Below are positions 1 through 7,439 of a stretch of DNA of 13,409 nt, in pieces. The position numbers and the translations under genes were made by a program. Each line of letters opens with the position of its first letter. Position 1 is the stretch's first letter. The DNA comes from Oscillospiraceae bacterium (GTDB lineage: Bacteria; Bacillota; Clostridia; Clostridiales; Clostridiaceae), in the NCBI GenBank assembly GCA_009785875.1, contig WQUF01000173.1:1-13409 (forward strand), written 5' to 3'. The notes under the pieces are model-generated. The model ran no database searches and was not told the origin of the DNA. It saw nothing but the letters and a program-made list of their open reading frames with translations.

Positions 1-747
1 AAAACTATGGCTTATAATCTTATCCTCACCCCATAAATTCATTTGCACAATTGGCTTCCCAGCATATGTATATAAAACATCTAATGCTTCATCCCGTTCT
101 TTTTCGGTTTCTATTAGGAGCTTATTCCAAAGCTTGGTGTCTAAGCAGATTCCAGTATACTCCATCTCTGCAATAGCACGTACACAAGAAAACTCAATCA
201 ATGCAATTTCAGAAAGATTATTTTCATAAATTTTCCTGACCATAGCTTCTCTTAACCTAAGAAGCACATATGCATCCTTAGCAGCATATAATAATTGTGA
301 CTCACTTAAATTACCTTGCCAATTGCTGGTTTGCTCATCTTTTATCAATGTCTCATTAAGATAATGCTGGGCTAGTATCGCTAAACTTGAACGTGAAGCT
401 CCACCAGAAGTTTGTAATAATTGATTTGCAAGCATTGTATCAAAAATAGGAAAAGGAAAGACATCCATAGCCATAAAAAACTGCAAATCAAACTTTGCAT
501 TTTGAAAAACTTTAACCGAGCGGCTTTCTAATATATCTTTAATTATATGGATGCCTTCTGGTAAAAAAGCAAAGCAGTCTATGATAAAAACAGGAAGCCC
601 CATTGCTGCAAGTTGAATAAGACGAATTTTATCTATATGAGAGTCTAAACCTGTTGTTTCCGTATCTACGGCCAATACTTTTGCTTGTTTAAGTCCTGTT
701 AAATAAGGGATAATTTCATGTGGATATAAAATCAATTTATATTGCAT
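1..747 (-). CDS. Family-A DNA polymerase with 3'-5' exonuclease domain (N-terminal part)
   Basis: The frame is open from an ATG at 747 to the window edge (249 codons), so the 3' part is missing. Translation shows a DEDDy exonuclease: Exo I 'AVDTETTGLD' (D28, E30), Exo II 'QNAKFD' (D87), Exo III 'YAAKDAYVL' (Y154, D158), with an RNase D-like 'TSNWQGNLSESQ' just before Exo III. From about residue 185, 'IEFSCVRAIAEMEYTGICLD' matches the start of the thumb of PolI-type polymerases ('E..L..VLA.ME..GI.LD'), so a polymerase domain probably follows outside the window. There is no N-terminal 5'-nuclease domain, unlike classical PolA. All exonuclease metal ligands are present, whereas Bacillus PolI has a degenerate exonuclease domain. 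Expected role is DNA synthesis with proofreading in repair or replication. A weak AAAGGTAG ribosome site precedes the ATG. It is divergent from the flavodoxin gene. A stand-alone RNase D-like exonuclease is the alternative if the polymerase part is absent. Confidence 0.85.
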   Translation of the reverse strand, partial: MQYKLILYPHEIIPYLTGLKQAKVLAVDTETTGLDSHIDKIRLIQLAAMGLPVFIIDCFAFLPEGIHIIKDILESRSVKVFQNAKFDLQFFMAMDVFPFPIFDTMLANQLLQTSGGASRSSLAILAQHYLNETLIKDEQTSNWQGNLSESQLLYAAKDAYVLLRLREAMVRKIYENNLSEIALIEFSCVRAIAEMEYTGICLDTKLWNKLLIETEKERDEALDVLYTYAGKPIVQMNLWGEDKIISHSF

Positions 748-784
748 ATGTCTACCTTTAATTTAATAAAAAATATTTATTTCT

Positions 785-813
785 ATTATATTATAGTATC
801 CAAACATTATAAA
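785..813 (-). promoter_or_regulatory. Putative sigma-A promoter for the polymerase gene
   Basis: On the minus strand, TTTATA (813-808) and TATAAT (790-785) are separated by 17 nt, about 40 nt upstream of the polymerase ATG. A second TATAAT overlaps at 795-790. The region is very AT-rich, so chance matches are possible. I could not identify a convincing promoter for the divergent flavodoxin gene in the same interval. Confidence 0.4.
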
Positions 814-854
814 TGGTGATAAAATATAAACAAAAAAAAGAGGGGGTTATGAAT

Positions 855-1283
855 ATGAAAATAGCAATTAGATATCAGTCACGTGGTGGTAATACACGTG
901 CTGTTGCTGAAGTTATGGCTAAAGAATTAGGTTTGAAAGCAGAATCAATCGATAAACCATTAGATGGAAAAGTTGATGTGTTGTTTTTAGGCGGTGGTGT
1001 TTATAAATTTGACATCGATCCTAAGCTAAAAGAATATTTGGAAAAATTAGATCCAAAACAGATCAACCAAATCGTAGCTTTTACTACAACTGGTTGGATG
1101 AAGACGGCTTTAAACAAAATATCCGAATATGCGAAAAAAGCTGGAATAAAGGTAAACGAGAATAAGTTGTATTTAAGGATGATGTTGCAAGGTCATGGAA
1201 TGATTGGTCGTGAAGGTGGTCATTTAACTGATGAACAAGTGGCGAAAATCAAAAAATTCGCTTCCGATGTATTAAAAGGTTAA
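855..1283 (+). CDS. Short flavodoxin family protein
   Basis: This 142-residue protein begins 'MKIAIRYQSRGGNTRAVAEV', which is the flavodoxin first beta strand followed by the phosphate-binding loop that holds the FMN 5'-phosphate (SRGGNTR, residues 9-15). 'VLFLGGGVYKFDID' and 'IVAFTTTGW' fit the following strands and FMN-contacting loops. It should be a cytoplasmic FMN-dependent one-electron carrier or a flavodoxin-like reductase partner; its redox partner cannot be inferred. The frame is open from an ATG at 813, but AGGGGG at 841-846 lies 8 nt before the ATG at 855 and only 2 nt before one at 849, so 855 is preferred. It stands alone: the next gene has its own promoter and is functionally unrelated. 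The fold assignment is good; the physiological role is unknown. Confidence 0.8.
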   Translation: MKIAIRYQSRGGNTRAVAEVMAKELGLKAESIDKPLDGKVDVLFLGGGVYKFDIDPKLKEYLEKLDPKQINQIVAFTTTGWMKTALNKISEYAKKAGIKVNENKLYLRMMLQGHGMIGREGGHLTDEQVAKIKKFASDVLKG

Positions 1284-1289
1284 TTTTAA

Positions 1290-1318
1290 TTGTGTAACTA
1301 GCTATTCCTTGTTATAAT
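1290..1318 (+). promoter_or_regulatory. Extended -10 promoter for the ATPase gene
   Basis: TTGTGT (1290-1295) and TATAAT (1313-1318) are separated by 17 nt. The -10 box is preceded by TG at the right place (TGTTATAAT), giving an extended -10 element. It lies 43 nt before the ATG at 1361. Because the ATG at 1319 directly follows the -10 box, it would not be in the transcript and cannot be the start. Confidence 0.6.
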
Positions 1319-1360
1319 ATGTTTATCAAAATATTAAGAAATAATAGGAGGAATCGCAAT

Positions 1361-2518
1361 ATGAACGAGAAAGCGACCTCTCTCATAGATATTTTTAACT
1401 TATTTACACCCAAACCTTTGACATTTAAGCAACGTGCATTTTATCAAAAGACTGCTTCTGTGAGAGATGGCAGTAGTTACGAATTTCATGACTATCTATT
1501 CAAGCATATTAAAGAATCAAATACTCATTCACGTCTTTTAGTTATTGGTCATGGAGGCTGTGGAAAATCAACAGAATTGCAAATGCTTATATCAAAGTTA
1601 TCTTATGATGACATTCCATCTATTAATGTGGAAGCTCGAGATGATTTAGATTTATATAACTTCACCTATATTGATCTTTTTATTCTGATAGTTGAACGAA
1701 TGGTACAGTATGCAAGTGATAAAAAATTAAAAATTAATAAAAAAATCCTACTTGCTTTTCAGACGGCATTATCGACAAAGACAACACAGGAATACTGGGA
1801 TAAGGATTTTATGATTGGTATTGATGCTGAGATAAGTGCATCCGCAACTGTTTTTTTCCTAAAGGCCATAGCAAAGATTACTTCATCTCTTAAAATGGCT
1901 TCAGGACTAAAAGAAGAATTGAGACAGGAAATCAAGCCTAGAATATATGATATTATTGAAGCATTGAATGCTTTGATTGAGCATCTTAATGAACAGGTTT
2001 CCCATCCTATTGTTATCATAATAGATGGGCTTGAAAAGTGTCGACAGGAGTGTGTTAGAAAATTATTTGTTGAAGACATTGCTTCTATTTCAGCTATTAA
2101 TGCACATTTAGTCATTGCATGTCCAATAGCTGTATACCGCTCAGCAGATGCAGCTGGTCTATCAAGTTATTTTATTTCACCTGTTGTCATACCTATGATC
2201 AGAACACATAACCAAGATGGTTCCAATTATCAAGATGGTATCGATGTTATTCGGGAGCTAATATTAAAAAGAGCTGATATTTCATTCTTTGAGGAGGGTG
2301 TCTTGGAGGAAACTATCGTTAAATCTGGTGGAAGCTTGAGGGACACATGTTATATATTATCAAATAGTGCATTTGAGGCTCACATGCGTGGAAGCTATTC
2401 AATAGATATGGATACTTTAAAATATACTCTGCAAAAATATGTATCTGAAGTTTTTCTTAGAATACACGATATATATATCGCTACATCGCAGATCTCTATT
2501 TTGATTATTGTGGTATAG
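1361..2518 (+). CDS. P-loop ATPase of the GHxGCGKSTEL type (frameshifted at C-terminus)
   Basis: The ATG at 1361 follows AGGAGG (1346-1351) by 9 nt, giving 385 residues. Walker A is 'GHGGCGKST' (63-71), Walker B is 'PIVIIIDGLEK' (216-226), and 'SGGSLRDTCYIL' (322-333) resembles the sensor/lid segment of a group of bacterial STAND/AAA-like ATPases that carry 'GHRGCGKSTEL' and are often fused to repeat domains. It probably works as a cytoplasmic nucleotide-dependent switch; no ligand or effector is identifiable. No catalytic effector domain is visible. The last 15 or so residues (after 'LRIHD') look out of frame: they are hydrophobic and end at TAG 2516-2518, while the +2 frame continues into a TPR-like segment (separate entry). 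The ATPase core appears intact, but the full-length product is broken. It could still yield a short ATPase, or the gene may be decaying. The exact family is uncertain. Confidence 0.6.
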   Translation: MNEKATSLIDIFNLFTPKPLTFKQRAFYQKTASVRDGSSYEFHDYLFKHIKESNTHSRLLVIGHGGCGKSTELQMLISKLSYDDIPSINVEARDDLDLYNFTYIDLFILIVERMVQYASDKKLKINKKILLAFQTALSTKTTQEYWDKDFMIGIDAEISASATVFFLKAIAKITSSLKMASGLKEELRQEIKPRIYDIIEALNALIEHLNEQVSHPIVIIIDGLEKCRQECVRKLFVEDIASISAINAHLVIACPIAVYRSADAAGLSSYFISPVVIPMIRTHNQDGSNYQDGIDVIRELILKRADISFFEEGVLEETIVKSGGSLRDTCYILSNSAFEAHMRGSYSIDMDTLKYTLQKYVSEVFLRIHDIYIATSQISILIIVV

Positions 2519-2628
2519 AAGATTGTGGTAAAGCCCTTCTTTTATTAGATCGGGCTTTACTAATCCGAGAAAGAGAATTAGGAAAGGATAATCTTGATAC
2601 ATCATCTAGTTGTAACATTTTATTATAA
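2461..2628 (+). pseudogene. Out-of-frame TPR remnant of the ATPase gene
   Basis: In the frame beginning at 2461 the sequence reads through 'RYIADLYFDYCGIED', then 'KALLLLDRALLIRERELGK' and 'DNLDTSSSCNILL', ending at TAA 2626-2628. This closely follows the kinesin-light-chain-type TPR consensus (A-x-x-L-x-x-RAL-x-IRE-x-x-LG, then DT-x-x-x-x-NxL). It has no start codon or ribosome site. Removing one AT from the (AT)5 run at 2469-2478 joins the ATPase frame to it without a stop ('LRIHDIYRYIADLYF'). Only about one repeat is present, whereas such proteins normally carry several, so the gene also appears truncated at its 3' end, next to the end of recQ. Confidence 0.55.
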
Positions 2629-2646
2629 CCTATTCTAATACTGAGT

Positions 2647-4455
2647 CTAACAAAATTCCCTTATAACCTTTAAAAATTCCTTCCCAAACCTTTCTAATTT
2701 TACCTGCCCCACCCCAGATACATTTAAGAATTCCGTTTCATTTTTAGGCATTTTCCTGCACATATCCTTAAGGGTTGCATCAGAAAAAATGATATAAGCA
2801 GGCACATTTTTACCTTTAGCTATAGAAAACCTAAGGCTTTTTAAACTGGACATCAGATCTTCATTCACATCAAATTCTACAAGCTTAGACTCTTCCTTTA
2901 AATTTTCCTCTTTTTTAATCTTAATATAGATGTTCTTTTGACGATGCAAAATTTCCGAAGCAGAAGTTCCAAGTGTTGCAACTGGATATTTATCGCCGGT
3001 AATATTTATGTAATTTAAAGAAACTAAATTGCTTACGATATCCTTAAGCCTGGTTTCAGAAATATCAGCCATTATGCCATAAGTTGATAGCTTATTAAAT
3101 CCTTTAGCCAAGACTTTTTCATTTTTGCTCCCTCTTAAAATATCTATGATCATTTTAATTCCATATTGTTCCTTAACTCTATATATGCAAGACAAGATTT
3201 TTTGTGCTTCAATAGTTACGTCAACAGTCTCAAAATTAGCCAGACAATTTCCACAATTATCACAAAAATTCTTAGTTTTTTCTCCAAAATATTTTAAAAT
3301 ATACTCTCTAAGGCAATCTTTAGTAGTACAATAAAAAGTCATGAGCTTAAGCCTATCTTTATCTCTTTCCATTAAAGCATCACGAATTGAATCATCAGTT
3401 TCAGATTCATTTTTTGTATTCTCGATTAAAAATTTATTTGTATGTACATCTTGAGCACTATATAAAAGAAGACATAGAGCCTCCTCCCCGTCTCTCCCAG
3501 CTCTGCCAGCCTCTTGATAGTAACTCTCTATGTCCTTTGGCATATTATAGTGAACCACAAAAGACACATTGGATTTATCGATGCCCATTCCAAAAGCATT
3601 CGTCGCAACCATGATGCTAACCCTATCATAAATAAAATCTTCTTGGTTTTTATGCCTTTCGTAATCAGACAGACCAGCGTGATAGCGAGTAGCATGGTAT
3701 CCATTATCATTTAGCTTTTCGCAAACTTCTTCCACTGTTTTTCTAGTCAAGCAATATATTATACCGGACTTGTTTCTCTTACCAGTTAAAAAATTCTTTA
3801 AAGTTAAAAATTTATCCTTTGGTTTTTGCACTTCAAAATACAGATTTTTCCTGTCAAACCCTGTGACCAAAACTTCAGGATCTTTAAGATTCAATTGTTT
3901 TATTATATCTTCCCTTACAAAGGATGTTGCAGTGGCAGTAAAAGCAGATACTATTGGTCTTTTTTTAAATAAATTTATAAAATCAATTATTTTAGTATAG
4001 CTCGGTCTAAAATCTTGACCCCACTGGGATATACAATGAGCTTCGTCTATAGTTACCATGGATATATCAAAATTTACAAAAGTATTCAAAAATGATCTGG
4101 AATTTAATCTTTCAGGAGCAACATAAATTATCTTGTAGACTCCTTTTTTAGCTTGATCTATAGTATTATTATATTCATTATCAGAAAGAGTGCTATTAAT
4201 AAAAGCAGCTTTGATTCCCGCCTGGGTTAAAGCACTAGTCTGATCCTTCATGAGAGAAATAAGCGGCGATATAACTATGGTAATTCCATCAAATAAAAGA
4301 GCTGGAACTTGAAAACATATTGATTTACCAGCTCCTGTTGGCATGACTGCTAAAATATCTTTATTTTTTAGTATCTTATCGATTATCCATTCTTGACCTT
4401 CTTTAAAATTATCATAACCAAAATACTCTTTTAAGACGGCTCTTTTACTGTCCAT
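2647..4455 (-). CDS. recQ: ATP-dependent DNA helicase RecQ
   Basis: This 602-residue protein is full length compared with E. coli RecQ (about 610). The helicase core has Walker A 'PTGAGKS' (39-45), DEAH box (137-140) within 'DEAHCISQWGQDFRPSY', motif III 'FTATAT', motif V 'ATNAFGMGIDK' and motif VI 'QEAGRAGRDG' with the arginine finger. The RecQ zinc site follows: C381 in 'CLREYILKYFGE' and C398/C401/C404 in 'CDNCGNC'. A winged-helix RQC domain is expected next, and the last 70 or so residues ('LKSLRFSIAKGKNVPAYIIF...SGVGQVKLERFG') are an HRDC domain. It unwinds DNA 3' to 5' in recombination and fork repair. GAGGTGA (4467-4461) lies 5 nt before the ATG at 4455. A GTG at 4464 falls inside this ribosome site and is rejected as a start. 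It is a single-gene unit. Confidence 0.96.
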   Translation of the reverse strand: MDSKRAVLKEYFGYDNFKEGQEWIIDKILKNKDILAVMPTGAGKSICFQVPALLFDGITIVISPLISLMKDQTSALTQAGIKAAFINSTLSDNEYNNTIDQAKKGVYKIIYVAPERLNSRSFLNTFVNFDISMVTIDEAHCISQWGQDFRPSYTKIIDFINLFKKRPIVSAFTATATSFVREDIIKQLNLKDPEVLVTGFDRKNLYFEVQKPKDKFLTLKNFLTGKRNKSGIIYCLTRKTVEEVCEKLNDNGYHATRYHAGLSDYERHKNQEDFIYDRVSIMVATNAFGMGIDKSNVSFVVHYNMPKDIESYYQEAGRAGRDGEEALCLLLYSAQDVHTNKFLIENTKNESETDDSIRDALMERDKDRLKLMTFYCTTKDCLREYILKYFGEKTKNFCDNCGNCLANFETVDVTIEAQKILSCIYRVKEQYGIKMIIDILRGSKNEKVLAKGFNKLSTYGIMADISETRLKDIVSNLVSLNYINITGDKYPVATLGTSASEILHRQKNIYIKIKKEENLKEESKLVEFDVNEDLMSSLKSLRFSIAKGKNVPAYIIFSDATLKDMCRKMPKNETEFLNVSGVGQVKLERFGKEFLKVIREFC

Positions 4456-4489
4456 TAATATCACCTCGAATAAAATGATGAATATCGTT

Positions 4490-4518
4490 ATTATAGCAAA
4501 AAGTCATCCTTAAATAAA
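4490..4518 (-). promoter_or_regulatory. Extended -10 promoter for recQ
   Basis: On the minus strand, TGCTATAAT (4498-4490) is an extended -10 element. A weak -35, TTTATT (4518-4513), lies 17 nt upstream of the TATAAT. It is 34 nt before the recQ ATG. Confidence 0.5.
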
Positions 4519-4585
4519 GCAGACCCATGTTTAAAATCATCGCAAAATTTTTATAAATATACGAAACTTTTCTTCTTTATATTAA

Positions 4586-4591
4586 TATAAT
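4586..4591 (+). promoter_or_regulatory. Possible -10 box for the ClC gene
   Basis: A perfect TATAAT lies 73 nt before the ClC ATG, with no recognisable -35 at 16-18 nt. It is the best candidate in the 209-bp interval between recQ and the ClC gene (4456-4664). That interval otherwise shows only the recQ promoter and AT-rich sequence, with no small gene or structured RNA that I can see. Confidence 0.3.
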
Positions 4592-4664
4592 AAAATTAAG
4601 CGTGACTTCCCATAATTTTTATATTAAAATATCTCTAACCAAGCATGTATTTGAAGGTGAAATC

Positions 4665-6218
4665 ATGAAACCAATTAATAACTATAAGGGGCTTACAAAT
4701 TCAAAAAATAATCTACCAATTCTGGGATACAGTGCTATCATAGGCATAGCTGTCGGTCTTTTGACTTGTGCCTACCGCTTTTCATTGACCTATATGGAAG
4801 AATTCAGCATAGCTATCTATGGTTTTCTTTCAGAGCATATGCTTTTTATCCCTCTTGCTTTTATTATATTATCCGGGATGGGATATTGTGTTGGAATATT
4901 AGTGACAAAATATAAGATCATCAGCGGAAGTGGGATACCGCAAATTAAGGGTGTACTCATGGGGCATCTGAAATCTAAATGGCTCAGTACAATAATCGCT
5001 AAATTCATAGGAGGTTCAGTCTCGATGTTAGCCGGGCTTTCCTTAGGTCGTGAAGGCCCATCCATACAATTTGGCGCATCAATAGCTCAAGGAATAGGAA
5101 ATAAATTAGGAAAGACACGATATGAAAAGCGCATCCTGATCGCAAGTGGTGCTGGTGCTGGTCTCGCTGCTGCTTTTAATGCCCCTCTTTCAGGTGTCAT
5201 ATTTACTTTAGAGGAAATATTTAAATATTTTTCACCATTGATCCTTTTGACTACAATGGTGGCAGCTGTGATTTCCAATTCTATTGCAAGATTGATCTTC
5301 GGAAGCAGTGCTATATTCAATTTTACTTTCACTTCCGAAATACCCCTTTCAAAATATTGGCTCCTGATCCTCCTGGGTGCTGTTTTAGGCTTATTCGGTG
5401 CTATTTATAATAAATTTTTGCTAATATCCATAAGATTATTCAATAAAATAAAAGACTCAAAATACAGGATCGCTATAGCTTTTATAATTGCAGGATTGTT
5501 TGGGCTTATTTTCCCTGTTGTGCTCTGTGGTGGGCATTTTATGATGAACAGCTTGACCATAGAAAGCAGCTTAGGCTTTTTATGTATCGCTTTCCTCATG
5601 AAATTTTTATTTTCCATGATAAGCTACGGCTCTGGTGCTCCCGGTGGCATATTTTTTCCGCTCCTCGTAATGGGTGCAACTATTGGAGCTATTTTTGCAA
5701 AAATATCCATAAGCTTTTTCTGGCTTGGACCTGAATTTTTTGCTAATATTATCATTTTGGCTATGGCAGGATTTTTTACAGCAATTGTACGAGCACCCAT
5801 CACAGGCATGGTGCTTTTAGTAGAAATGACTGGTTCCTTCAGCCACTTGATGCCGTTGTCTGTGGTTTCATTAATTGCATTTGTTATGGCAGACCTGTTA
5901 AAAAGCGAGCCTATATACGATTCACTTCTACATAATCTCCTTGTAGCACAAAAAAGCGAACTCAATGAAAAAGATGAAGTCCGCAAAATCACCATAGAGA
6001 CCATTGTTCAATTCGATTCCCCTGCTGATAAAAAGTACGTCAGAGAGCTTCATTTGCCAAATAACTGCTTACTGATATCTGTCAAAAGACATAATAGAGA
6101 GTTTATTCCTCACGGTGACACTCAAGTTTCAGCCGGAGATTACTTAGTATTTTTAGCCGATTTAAGCGACGAAACTAAAATCAGAAAAGCAATCGATGAA
6201 CTTACAAACCATGAATAG
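4665..6218 (+). CDS. ClC-family chloride channel/antiporter with C-terminal TrkA-C domain
   Basis: This 517-residue integral membrane protein has the ClC signature motifs in order: 'GSGIPQ' (88-93, anion-coordinating serine), 'GREGP' (128-132, external gating glutamate E130), 'FNAPLSGVIFTLEE' (171-184, with the E183/E184 pair at the inner proton-site position) and 'GAPGGIFFP' (324-332). 'SEPIYDSLL' near 430 carries the tyrosine that coordinates the central anion. Both the gating and inner glutamates are present, which favours Cl-/H+ exchange over passive conductance. The GSGIP filter argues against the fluoride-specific ClC-F group. From about residue 440, 'KYVRELHLPNNCLLISVKR' and 'GDYLVFLAD' are a TrkA-C/RCK-C domain, a cytoplasmic ligand-binding regulator. 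AAGGTGA (4654-4660) is 4 nt before the ATG at 4665. The frame is open from 4602, but that stretch lacks a ribosome site. It is a single-gene unit ending at a terminator. Confidence 0.93.
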   Translation: MKPINNYKGLTNSKNNLPILGYSAIIGIAVGLLTCAYRFSLTYMEEFSIAIYGFLSEHMLFIPLAFIILSGMGYCVGILVTKYKIISGSGIPQIKGVLMGHLKSKWLSTIIAKFIGGSVSMLAGLSLGREGPSIQFGASIAQGIGNKLGKTRYEKRILIASGAGAGLAAAFNAPLSGVIFTLEEIFKYFSPLILLTTMVAAVISNSIARLIFGSSAIFNFTFTSEIPLSKYWLLILLGAVLGLFGAIYNKFLLISIRLFNKIKDSKYRIAIAFIIAGLFGLIFPVVLCGGHFMMNSLTIESSLGFLCIAFLMKFLFSMISYGSGAPGGIFFPLLVMGATIGAIFAKISISFFWLGPEFFANIIILAMAGFFTAIVRAPITGMVLLVEMTGSFSHLMPLSVVSLIAFVMADLLKSEPIYDSLLHNLLVAQKSELNEKDEVRKITIETIVQFDSPADKKYVRELHLPNNCLLISVKRHNREFIPHGDTQVSAGDYLVFLADLSDETKIRKAIDELTNHE

Positions 6219-6226
6219 AAAAAAAT

Positions 6227-6251
6227 GAGGATACCTAAAAAGGCTATCCTC
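6227..6251. terminator. Bidirectional rho-independent terminator
   Basis: GAGGATA (6227-6233) pairs with TATCCTC (6245-6251), with further CC/GG pairing inside and a small loop. On the plus strand it is followed by TTTATT; on the minus strand the hairpin is followed by ATTTTTTT. It therefore fits termination of both the ClC gene (plus) and the convergent nuclease gene (minus), whose stop codon is only 2 nt away. The minus-strand T-tract is the stronger one. Confidence 0.8.
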
Positions 6252-6252
6252 T

Positions 6253-7362
6253 TTATTGCTCTAAATCGAGTTCACGTTCAATTTCCTCAATTGTGGGTAG
6301 ACTTGATTTCAAATCCTCTGGCAATTCATTAGTAAGTTGTTCCTGCCAGTCAGCAACACCAATTGGATTTTTAAAGCCAGCAAGTGAATATTCGACAACA
6401 GTTTTATTCTTACCTTTAACTAATAGCAATCCAATAGTTGGCTTGTCATCAGGGTGACGAAGCACATCGTTCACAACATTTTGATAAAGGTTAAGTTGAC
6501 CAACAAAACTAGGCTCAAATTCACGGGCCTTAAGTTCAATTACAACATAACAGCGCAGTTTCAAGTGATAGAACAAAAGATCGATAAAAAAGTCGCTGCC
6601 ACCAACCTCTAAATGTACCTGCCGTCCGACAAACGCAAAACCTTGTCCGAGCTCAAGCAGAAACTTCTCTATATGTTCCGTGAGTGAGCGTTCAATCTCT
6701 ATTTCTCGACGTTTTACGTCTGTACCGATGTAATCAAACAGATACGGATCTTTAAATATTTCCCGTGCGAAGTCAGAATCAGGTGATGGCAATGCAGAAT
6801 CAAAATTATTGATAGCTTTTCCCTGACGTTCAATCAGGCGTGTAGCAATCATTATATCTAAAACATTGCTGCTCCAACCATTTTCAATCAATTTTTGTGC
6901 ATACCAAAGTCGTGTTTGTTCATCAGGAAGTTTGTCTATCAAAACAATATTACTTCGCCATGGAATTTTTGCAACAACCTGTTGCAAAATTGAAAAATCC
7001 GGCCAACATGATGCTAATTTTTTCATATTACCTAGATTTCGTGGCGAAAATCCATTCATTTCAGGAAAAGCTTCTTTTAGATCTTTTGATAAACGATCAA
7101 TAACTTTGACGCCCCAACCTTCGTTCTTTTGACGTCGCAGAATCTCGTTACCTATGTTCCAATAAAGCTCAATCATTTCAGAGTTCACCTGTATCGCTGA
7201 GCAAATGCGGTTTTCTTTTATTTTATTAATAATTGTATCGCGCATATCAGTATAATTATTGGGAAGCTCTGCAAGGCTTGGTGCAACAGGTATCAACACA
7301 CCATCCTTCGGATTCCCCATATATTTACGTTCATCCATATCACTTGTTTTCTCCATTTTCAT
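6253..7362 (-). CDS. YhcG/DUF1016 family PDDEXK nuclease-like protein
   Basis: This protein has 369 residues. The N-terminal DUF1016 half shows 'IELYWNIGNEIL' (64-75) and 'FSPRNLGNMKKLA' (105-117). The C-terminal half carries a PDDEXK core: 'GGSDFFIDLLFYH' with D261, 'CYVVIELKA' with E276 and K278, and 'GQLNLYQ' with Q289 and Y293, the usual order for this superfamily. All catalytic positions are present, so DNA cleavage or DNA binding is likely, but the function of YhcG proteins is not firmly established. They are often found near type I restriction systems; no hsd gene lies in this window. The ATG at 7362 has no ribosome site, and a TATAAT at 7379-7374 would put the transcript start within a few bases of it. 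An alternative start is the ATG at 7338, 12 nt after GGAG. Homology covers residues from about 35 on, so the start is uncertain. Confidence 0.88.
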   Translation of the reverse strand: MKMEKTSDMDERKYMGNPKDGVLIPVAPSLAELPNNYTDMRDTIINKIKENRICSAIQVNSEMIELYWNIGNEILRRQKNEGWGVKVIDRLSKDLKEAFPEMNGFSPRNLGNMKKLASCWPDFSILQQVVAKIPWRSNIVLIDKLPDEQTRLWYAQKLIENGWSSNVLDIMIATRLIERQGKAINNFDSALPSPDSDFAREIFKDPYLFDYIGTDVKRREIEIERSLTEHIEKFLLELGQGFAFVGRQVHLEVGGSDFFIDLLFYHLKLRCYVVIELKAREFEPSFVGQLNLYQNVVNDVLRHPDDKPTIGLLLVKGKNKTVVEYSLAGFKNPIGVADWQEQLTNELPEDLKSSLPTIEEIERELDLEQ

Positions 7363-7373
7363 TAATTATAATT

Positions 7374-7379
7374 ATTATA
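7374..7379 (-). promoter_or_regulatory. Possible -10 box for the YhcG-like gene (near-leaderless start)
   Basis: A minus-strand TATAAT ends 11 nt before the ATG at 7362, so transcription would begin about 4 nt before that codon. No good -35 is seen. The 77-bp divergent interval (7363-7439) also contains GCATATGC (7382-7389) and ATATGCATAT (7407-7416), two related palindromes that could be operator sites. Confidence 0.3.
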
Positions 7380-7439
7380 TCGCATATGCAATCAAATCAC
7401 TATATTATATGCATATTTTATCGTAAAGGAGATAACTCC

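Noticed and set aside
1319..1360. Upstream ATG start for the ATPase
   Set aside because: It overlaps the end of the -10 box of the gene's own promoter, so it would not be transcribed. AGGAGG precedes the ATG at 1361.
1759..2115. Minus-strand open frame of 118 codons inside the ATPase gene
   Set aside because: It is antisense to recognised ATPase motifs, has no ribosome site and resembles no known protein.
2528..2560. Perfect 9-bp inverted repeat (GTAAAGCCC / GGGCTTTAC) suggesting a terminator
   Set aside because: The loop is 15 nt and there is no T-tract on either strand. It lies within the TPR-like coding remnant, so it is more likely a coincidence of the repeat sequence.
5624..6004. Minus-strand open frame of 126 codons inside the ClC gene
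   Set aside because: It is a shadow of the conserved ClC coding sequence with no ribosome site and no recognisable domain.
7233..7439. N-terminal extension of the SWIM-thioesterase frame
   Set aside because: It is antisense to the nuclease gene, contains the intergenic promoter region and has no ribosome site. The ATG at 7440 has a strong one.
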